DNA of 9,082 nucleotides from the NCBI GenBank assembly GCA_017386805.1, contig JAFOGM010000311.1, positions 1-9,082 on the forward strand, written 5' to 3'. How positions within the stretch are numbered: position 1 is the first letter of the stretch; each line of letters begins with the position of its first letter. The notes beneath the pieces are model-generated. The model saw only the letters and a list, made by a program, of their open reading frames with translations. It ran no database searches and was not told where the DNA came from. The stretch comes from Bacillota bacterium (GTDB lineage: Bacteria > Bacillota > Clostridia > Peptostreptococcales > Anaerovoracaceae). A program made the position numbers and the translations under genes. Below are positions 6,137 to 9,082 of the stretch, piece by piece.

Positions 6137-7567
6137 ATGTTCGCACAATTTGAATCGTTTGTATACAACGTAATTTGGGGTTATCCCATCCTGATCGCTG
6201 TAGGCGGCTTCGGTTTATATGTTACCATTCGTTCCGGATTCTTCCAGTTCAGAATGCTGCCCACAATTTTAAAGTACCCGTTCCAGAAGGAAGCTAACGA
6301 CAGTAAAGCTGCTGGTCAGAACCTGTCCACTCTGGAAGCTGTATCCATCGCTATCGGTGGTGCAGTAGGTGTATCCAACATCTCTGGTGTTGGTACTGCG
6401 ATCGCTACCGGTGGTCCCGGTGCTCTGTTCTGGATGCTGGTTGCAGCATTCCTGGGCATGATGACCAAGCTGGTAGAAACATCCTTAGCTCTTCACTACA
6501 GACACACTCGTGAAGACGGAACACTGACCGGTGGTCCGACTTACTACATCATGAGAGGTCTGTACGAAGAAAAGGGTTGGCCGAAGAAGGTTTGTCAGTT
6601 ACTGTGCATCCTGTTCGGTGTATCCCTCTTCGGTATCTTCTTCCTGACTCTGCAGAACTACACCGTAGCTGAAGCTGTTGGTTCTACCTTCGGTGTTCCT
6701 TACCTGGCAGTAGGTATTGTACTGGCTCTGGTAACTGCTGGATGTCTGTGGGGCGGTCTGAAGAAGCTGGGTAAGTTTGCTACCTTCATCGTTCCGGTAA
6801 TGTGTATCTTCTATATCGGTTGTGTAATTGTATGTCTGATTCTGAATGCAGGTGCTATTCCTGGAGCAATCGTTCAGATTGTAAAGGGTGCGTTCACTTA
6901 TCAGGCTGCCGTTGGTGGTTTTGCTGGTGCTACCGTGACCAAGGCTCTGCGTCTGGGCTTCATGCGCTGCATCTATTCCAACGAAGCTGGTTGGGGTACT
7001 TCCCCGATGATCCACGCTACTGCTAATGTTGACCACCCCGTAAAGCAGGGCTTCATGGGTGCTTTCGAAGTATTCGTAGACACCTGTCTGGTTTGCTGCG
7101 CTACTGGTGTTCTGGTAGTAGTAACTGGTTACTGGAATTCCGGTCTGGTTGGTGCTGAACTGACCCTGACCGCTCTGGAAGCTAACATCGGTTCCTTCGC
7201 ACGTATGGTTGTTGCTATCTCCATCTTCTTCTTCGCACTGACCACTGGTACTGGCTGGTTCGTATACTACGACACCGTACTGGCTCATGCGTTCAAGGGT
7301 AAGGTAAGAGACACCGTTCGTAAGATCCAGCTGTATCTGAACCCCTTCAAGGGTCTGATCATCACTGTTATTACCGTAGTATTCGGTGGTACTCCCGCTG
7401 AAGTATGGGTAGTAGCAGACTTCTCCTCTGGTTTACCGACCTACGTAAATCTGTTCGTAATCATCATGCTGTCCGGTAAGTTCTTCGAAATTCTGAAGGA
7501 CTACAAGGCTCGTTACATGGGCATCGGTCAGATCGACCCGAACTTCAAGATCTTCTACGAAGAATAG
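6137..7567 (+). CDS. AGCS-family sodium/amino-acid (alanine or glycine) symporter
   Basis: This 476-aa membrane transporter belongs to the alanine/glycine:cation symporter family, which imports small neutral amino acids with Na+. Recognisable family blocks are the long GGAVGVSNISGVGTAIATGG segment (74-93), PGALFWMLVAAFLGM (94-108), KLVETSLALHYR (111-122), GGPTYYI (132-138), SNEAGWGTSPMIHATA (281-296) and the PVKQGFMGAFEVFVDT stretch (301-316). About ten hydrophobic helices are visible, and the length is typical. AGGAGG (6124-6129) lies 7 nt before the ATG. Codon choice is much more uniform than in the neighbours (nearly all GGT, GCT, CTG, GTA, TTC, TAC, AAG), as in highly expressed genes. Substrate within the family (Ala, Gly, D-Ala, beta-Ala or another) cannot be read from sequence; the adjacent C45 enzyme hints at an amino-acid amide or its product. 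Confidence 0.93.
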   Translation: MFAQFESFVYNVIWGYPILIAVGGFGLYVTIRSGFFQFRMLPTILKYPFQKEANDSKAAGQNLSTLEAVSIAIGGAVGVSNISGVGTAIATGGPGALFWMLVAAFLGMMTKLVETSLALHYRHTREDGTLTGGPTYYIMRGLYEEKGWPKKVCQLLCILFGVSLFGIFFLTLQNYTVAEAVGSTFGVPYLAVGIVLALVTAGCLWGGLKKLGKFATFIVPVMCIFYIGCVIVCLILNAGAIPGAIVQIVKGAFTYQAAVGGFAGATVTKALRLGFMRCIYSNEAGWGTSPMIHATANVDHPVKQGFMGAFEVFVDTCLVCCATGVLVVVTGYWNSGLVGAELTLTALEANIGSFARMVVAISIFFFALTTGTGWFVYYDTVLAHAFKGKVRDTVRKIQLYLNPFKGLIITVITVVFGGTPAEVWVVADFSSGLPTYVNLFVIIMLSGKFFEILKDYKARYMGIGQIDPNFKIFYEE

Positions 7568-7578
7568 GAAACGAAAGG

Positions 7579-7619
7579 CGAATTGGGAATCCTGCGTGAA
7601 TAACGAATTGGGAGTCCTG
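7579..7619 (+). repeat. Two copies of a 16-bp direct repeat after the symporter gene
   Basis: CGAATTGGGAATCCTG (7579-7594) recurs at 7604-7619 with one change (A to G), spaced 25 bp start to start. It is in the 3' untranslated region between the stop codon and the terminator. The core CGAATTGGG also occurs in the CNNM leader (432-440). Its role is unknown; it may be a recent small duplication. Confidence 0.5.
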
Positions 7620-7660
7620 TAAAGAAACCAAAAATAAAAAAACAAATAATACCATGCATG

Positions 7661-7690
7661 AAAAAGAGCTGTCGCAAGACAGCTCTTTTT
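7661..7690. terminator. Terminator of the symporter gene
   Basis: A perfect 13-bp stem (7661-7673 with 7678-7690), GCAA tetraloop, ends in five T. The A-rich other side gives T on the minus strand too, so it can act in both directions. Confidence 0.88.
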
Positions 7691-7698
7691 CGCATCAA

Positions 7699-7729
7699 AA
7701 TGCCCCGGAGCCGTCTGGCCCGGGGCATT
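7699..7729. repeat. GC-rich hairpin between two terminators
   Basis: AATGCCCCGG (7699-7708) pairs perfectly with CCGGGGCATT (7720-7729). GCC and GGC extend the stem past a bulged A to a GTCT loop, 13 bp in all. On the minus strand it runs into four T, so it may be a back-up terminator for the minus-strand genes. Confidence 0.6.
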
Positions 7730-7747
7730 GTCATTAAATGAATAAAG

Positions 7748-7776
7748 AAAAGAGCTGTCTTCGGACAGCTCTTTTT
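7748..7776. terminator. Terminator of the minus-strand gene pair, same arms as its neighbour
   Basis: A 12-bp perfect stem (7748-7759 with 7764-7775) carries a TTCG tetraloop and T tracts on both sides. Its arms AAAAGAGCTGTC/GACAGCTCTTTT are identical to those of the terminator at 7661-7690; only the loop differs. It lies 15 bp past the stop of the small minus-strand gene. Confidence 0.88.
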
Positions 7777-7790
7777 CATTGCTTTTATTA

Positions 7791-7949
7791 TTATTTTTCT
7801 TCTTCTTTTGAGTACTGCCCGGGATGACAGATGAAACGGTTCTGACAAGTGGGGCATCCACGGCCACAGCCTCTCTTTTTTCCGTTAGGTTGACTGAGTA
7901 CGAAGGAAAGAGGAACAATAATCACTATAAGAATGATGAGAATTCCCAT
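7791..7949 (-). CDS. Small membrane protein with four-cysteine tail, 52 aa
   Basis: Translated from the ATG at 7949-7947, this short frame has a good ribosome site (GGAGG, spacing about 7 nt). Residues 2-18 (GILIILIVIIVPLSFVL) form one hydrophobic helix. A basic patch follows (NGKKRG, 22-27), then GCGRGCPTCQNRFICHPG (27-44), with Cys28, Cys32, Cys35 and Cys41 (CX3CX2CX5C) plus His42, and a Lys/Glu tail. The plan of one helix followed by a cytoplasmic Cys-rich tail resembles FeoB-associated Cys-rich membrane proteins, but the spacing differs and no feoB is nearby. Metal binding is inferred. It lies 49 nt after the MltG-like gene on the same strand, so the two may share a transcript that ends at the 7748-7776 terminator. 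I do not recognise the family. Confidence 0.7.
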   Translation of the reverse strand: MGILIILIVIIVPLSFVLSQPNGKKRGCGRGCPTCQNRFICHPGQYSKEEEK

Positions 7950-7974
7950 GAATGTACCTCCATTTTTCAATATA

Positions 7975-7987
7975 CCGCCATAGGCGG
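7975..7987 (-). other. Short hairpin between the two minus-strand genes
   Basis: CCGCC (7975-7979) and GGCGG (7983-7987) form a 5-bp stem with a 3-nt loop. There is no T-run on the minus strand, so it is not a normal terminator. It may tune mRNA stability or read-through into the small gene. Confidence 0.3.
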
Positions 7988-7998
7988 CGCATTTTAAT

Positions 7999-8538
7999 TT
8001 ATTTCGTTACGATTTTTACCACATCATTTAAGGTGGATCCGGCAGGGATCTTGAAGGTTCCGGCCTTCAGTTTGGTTTCCAAACCTGCATCGCTGATGGC
8101 CTTCAGGAAGGCATCTGCACTGGGGACAACACCGGCATCAGCCAGGATCTGAGCGATCTTCTGGCTGTAGGCACCGGAGGGAATTTCCACGGTTTTATCC
8201 GAAGGAACCTTGAATTCGCTGGAAGCAGGCGGAGTCTGCGGCTGCGGTTCCTGTACGGGAGGTGCAGGAGGTTCCTGGATCTCCGGTTCCTGTTGTACAT
8301 CCGGATCCGGAAGGGGGAAATCACTCACCTCTTCGTCGCCTGGTTTAGCGGAGGAGCCTTCCTGCTGAAGCTGTTCCTGTTCCAGCTGTTCCTGCTGGAG
8401 CTGGTCGGCCAGCTGCTCTGGATAGGACATGATGGAGTCCACCTGACTGGAGATGATGAAGGCACCGACCACAACCATGGCCAGCGCTACTATAATATCG
8501 TTTTTATCGTAAAAAATATCTTTCAGTTTTTCTAACAT
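7999..8538 (-). CDS. Membrane-anchored protein with MltG/YceG-like domain, no catalytic region
   Basis: From the ATG at 8538 (AAGGG about 8 nt upstream) this encodes 179 aa. A charged N-terminus is followed by one membrane helix (about 14-33), a Gln/Glu/Leu-rich stretch that may be coiled (41-60), a Pro/Glu-rich linker (about 72-108), and a compact C-terminal domain (about 116-178). That domain contains IPSGAYSQKIAQILADAGVV (119-138), a middle with DAFLKAISDAG (142-152), and KAGTFKIPAGSTLNDVVKIV (158-177). It matches the LysM-like subdomain that precedes the catalytic part of the endolytic transglycosylase MltG (YceG), where the first segment and the 'G-x-F-x-I-P-x-G' segment are typical. The catalytic Glu region is absent, and the protein is about half the usual MltG size. 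A wall-binding or regulatory role outside the membrane is inferred. An ATG further upstream (8619) was rejected because the extra residues are not family-like and lack a ribosome site. Confidence 0.75.
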   Translation of the reverse strand: MLEKLKDIFYDKNDIIVALAMVVVGAFIISSQVDSIMSYPEQLADQLQQEQLEQEQLQQEGSSAKPGDEEVSDFPLPDPDVQQEPEIQEPPAPPVQEPQPQTPPASSEFKVPSDKTVEIPSGAYSQKIAQILADAGVVPSADAFLKAISDAGLETKLKAGTFKIPAGSTLNDVVKIVTK

Positions 8539-8581
8539 AGTATAACCCTTACCCTTGATCAAAAAGTTCTTTAACATATAT

Positions 8582-8610
8582 AATTTATCACATTCCGACC
8601 GCTGGCGCAA
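8582..8610 (-). promoter_or_regulatory. Weak candidate promoter for the MltG-like gene
   Basis: On the minus strand TTGCGC (8610-8605) and TAAATT (8587-8582) are 17 bp apart. Both are poor matches; the surrounding TAAATTATATAT offers other -10 choices. Some promoter is expected here because the next gene upstream is divergent. Confidence 0.3.
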
Positions 8611-8644
8611 CCGATACATTTATATTACAAAACCGCTTGAAATC

Positions 8645-8674
8645 TTTACCTTTTCCCTGTGAATAGGGTATAAT
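8645..8674 (+). promoter_or_regulatory. Promoter of the RluA-family gene
   Basis: TTTACC (8645-8650) and a perfect TATAAT (8669-8674) are 18 bp apart. Transcription would start near 8681, about 24 nt before the ATG, with GGAGGT (8695-8700) in between. Confidence 0.65.
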
Positions 8675-8704
8675 GTTATATTGGATTAGACTATGGAGGT
8701 AACC

Positions 8705-9082
8705 ATGATTCAATTAACAATCACTGAAAACGAACAGAACCAAAGACTGGATCGTTTTTTAAAGAAATATTTCAGAAATGCACCCCTGAGCCGGATCTAT
8801 AAGATGATTCGCAAGGATGTGAAGGTCAATGGAAAGCGCGCCAAGGAAGATACCATGCTGGAGCTGAATGACGTGATTTCTGTGTTCATGACGCAGGAAG
8901 AAGCGGATCAGCTGTCGGAACGTCCCAAGGCTGTAAGGGCAAAGCGCCAGTTTAAGATCGTCTATGAAGACGAAAATATGCTGCTGGTGGAAAAGCCCTA
9001 CGGACTTCTGATCCATGGCGACCATACCGAAAAGAAGAATACCCTGGCTAACCAGGTTTCTATGATTCCGACGGTGGAGGCA
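8705..9082 (+). CDS. RluA-family 23S rRNA pseudouridine synthase, N-terminal part
   Basis: 126 codons are present and the frame is open at the right edge. Residues 13-60 form an S4 RNA-binding domain (QRLDRFLKKYF at 13-23, SRIYKMIRKDVKVNGKRA at 29-46). The start of the pseudouridine synthase domain follows at about 83 (FKIVYEDENMLLVEKPYGLLIHGD, 83-106, with the typical 'D-E-N-x-L-x-V-x-K-P-x-G' pattern). The catalytic Arg-Leu-Asp motif lies beyond the edge. The family converts specific uridines of large-subunit rRNA to pseudouridine. RluC or RluD type cannot be separated from this fragment. The start is fixed by GGAGGT with a 4-nt spacer. Confidence 0.9.
   Translation, partial: MIQLTITENEQNQRLDRFLKKYFRNAPLSRIYKMIRKDVKVNGKRAKEDTMLELNDVISVFMTQEEADQLSERPKAVRAKRQFKIVYEDENMLLVEKPYGLLIHGDHTEKKNTLANQVSMIPTVEA

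Noticed and set aside
6599..7288. A long minus-strand open frame (229 codons) inside the symporter gene
   Set aside because: It is a by-product of the symporter's uniform codon use; its protein is Ser/Thr/Gln/Tyr-rich, resembles no family and has no ribosome site.
7433..7918. A 161-codon minus-strand open frame across the terminators
   Set aside because: It runs through three hairpins and into the symporter gene, and it overlaps in another frame the better-supported 52-aa gene.
8539..8619. N-terminal extension of the MltG-like protein to the ATG at 8619
   Set aside because: It would cross the likely promoter region, has no ribosome site, and adds a non-family stretch before the well-placed start at 8538.

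Overview
This window looks like the chromosome of an anaerobic, low-to-mid GC Gram-positive bacterium (Bacillota, probably Clostridia). The reasons are strong AGGAGG ribosome binding sites, TTGACA/TATAAT-type promoters, U-tract hairpin terminators, a CcpA-type cre operator, and the gene families present. I cannot name a genus. There is no sign of phage, transposon, integron or CRISPR.

Layout. (1) 1-86, minus: the signal-peptide end of an exported protein that runs off the left edge. (2) 87-519: no protein gene. It holds a promoter-like pair, a long imperfect inverted repeat and an intrinsic terminator, together reading as a small structured RNA of about 180 nt (unproven). After it come a near-consensus promoter and a leader of about 100 nt. 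(3) 520-3513, plus: a three-gene operon of a CNNM/CorC-type membrane protein with CBS domains, undecaprenyl-diphosphatase UppP, and a SUFU-domain protein with a five-cysteine cluster. It ends at a 20-bp bidirectional terminator. (4) 3574-4506, minus: an AraC-family regulator with an N-terminal cupin. (5) 4507-4853: a shared control region with back-to-back promoters, an inverted repeat over the regulator's own -10, TTCCG repeats and a perfect cre palindrome. (6) 4854-7567, plus: a C45-family autoproteolytic amide hydrolase/acyltransferase, then an AGCS-type Na+/amino-acid symporter behind a 218-nt gap rich in RNA structure. (7) 7568-7790: a 25-nt-spaced direct repeat and three hairpins, two of them terminators with the same arms. 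(8) 7791-8538, minus: a 52-aa membrane protein with four cysteines, and a membrane-anchored protein with an MltG/YceG-like C-terminal domain but no catalytic region. (9) 8705 to the right edge, plus: an RluA-family pseudouridine synthase, cut by the window.

How the genes may work together. UppP recycles the lipid carrier for cell-wall synthesis, and the CNNM protein probably handles divalent cations. The SUFU protein's job in that operon is unknown. The AraC regulator, C45 hydrolase and AGCS symporter look like a small regulon for taking up an amino acid, or an amino-acid conjugate, and hydrolysing an amide, with carbon catabolite control through the cre site. The substrate is not visible in the sequence. 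The symporter gene has strongly optimised codons, so it is probably abundantly expressed.
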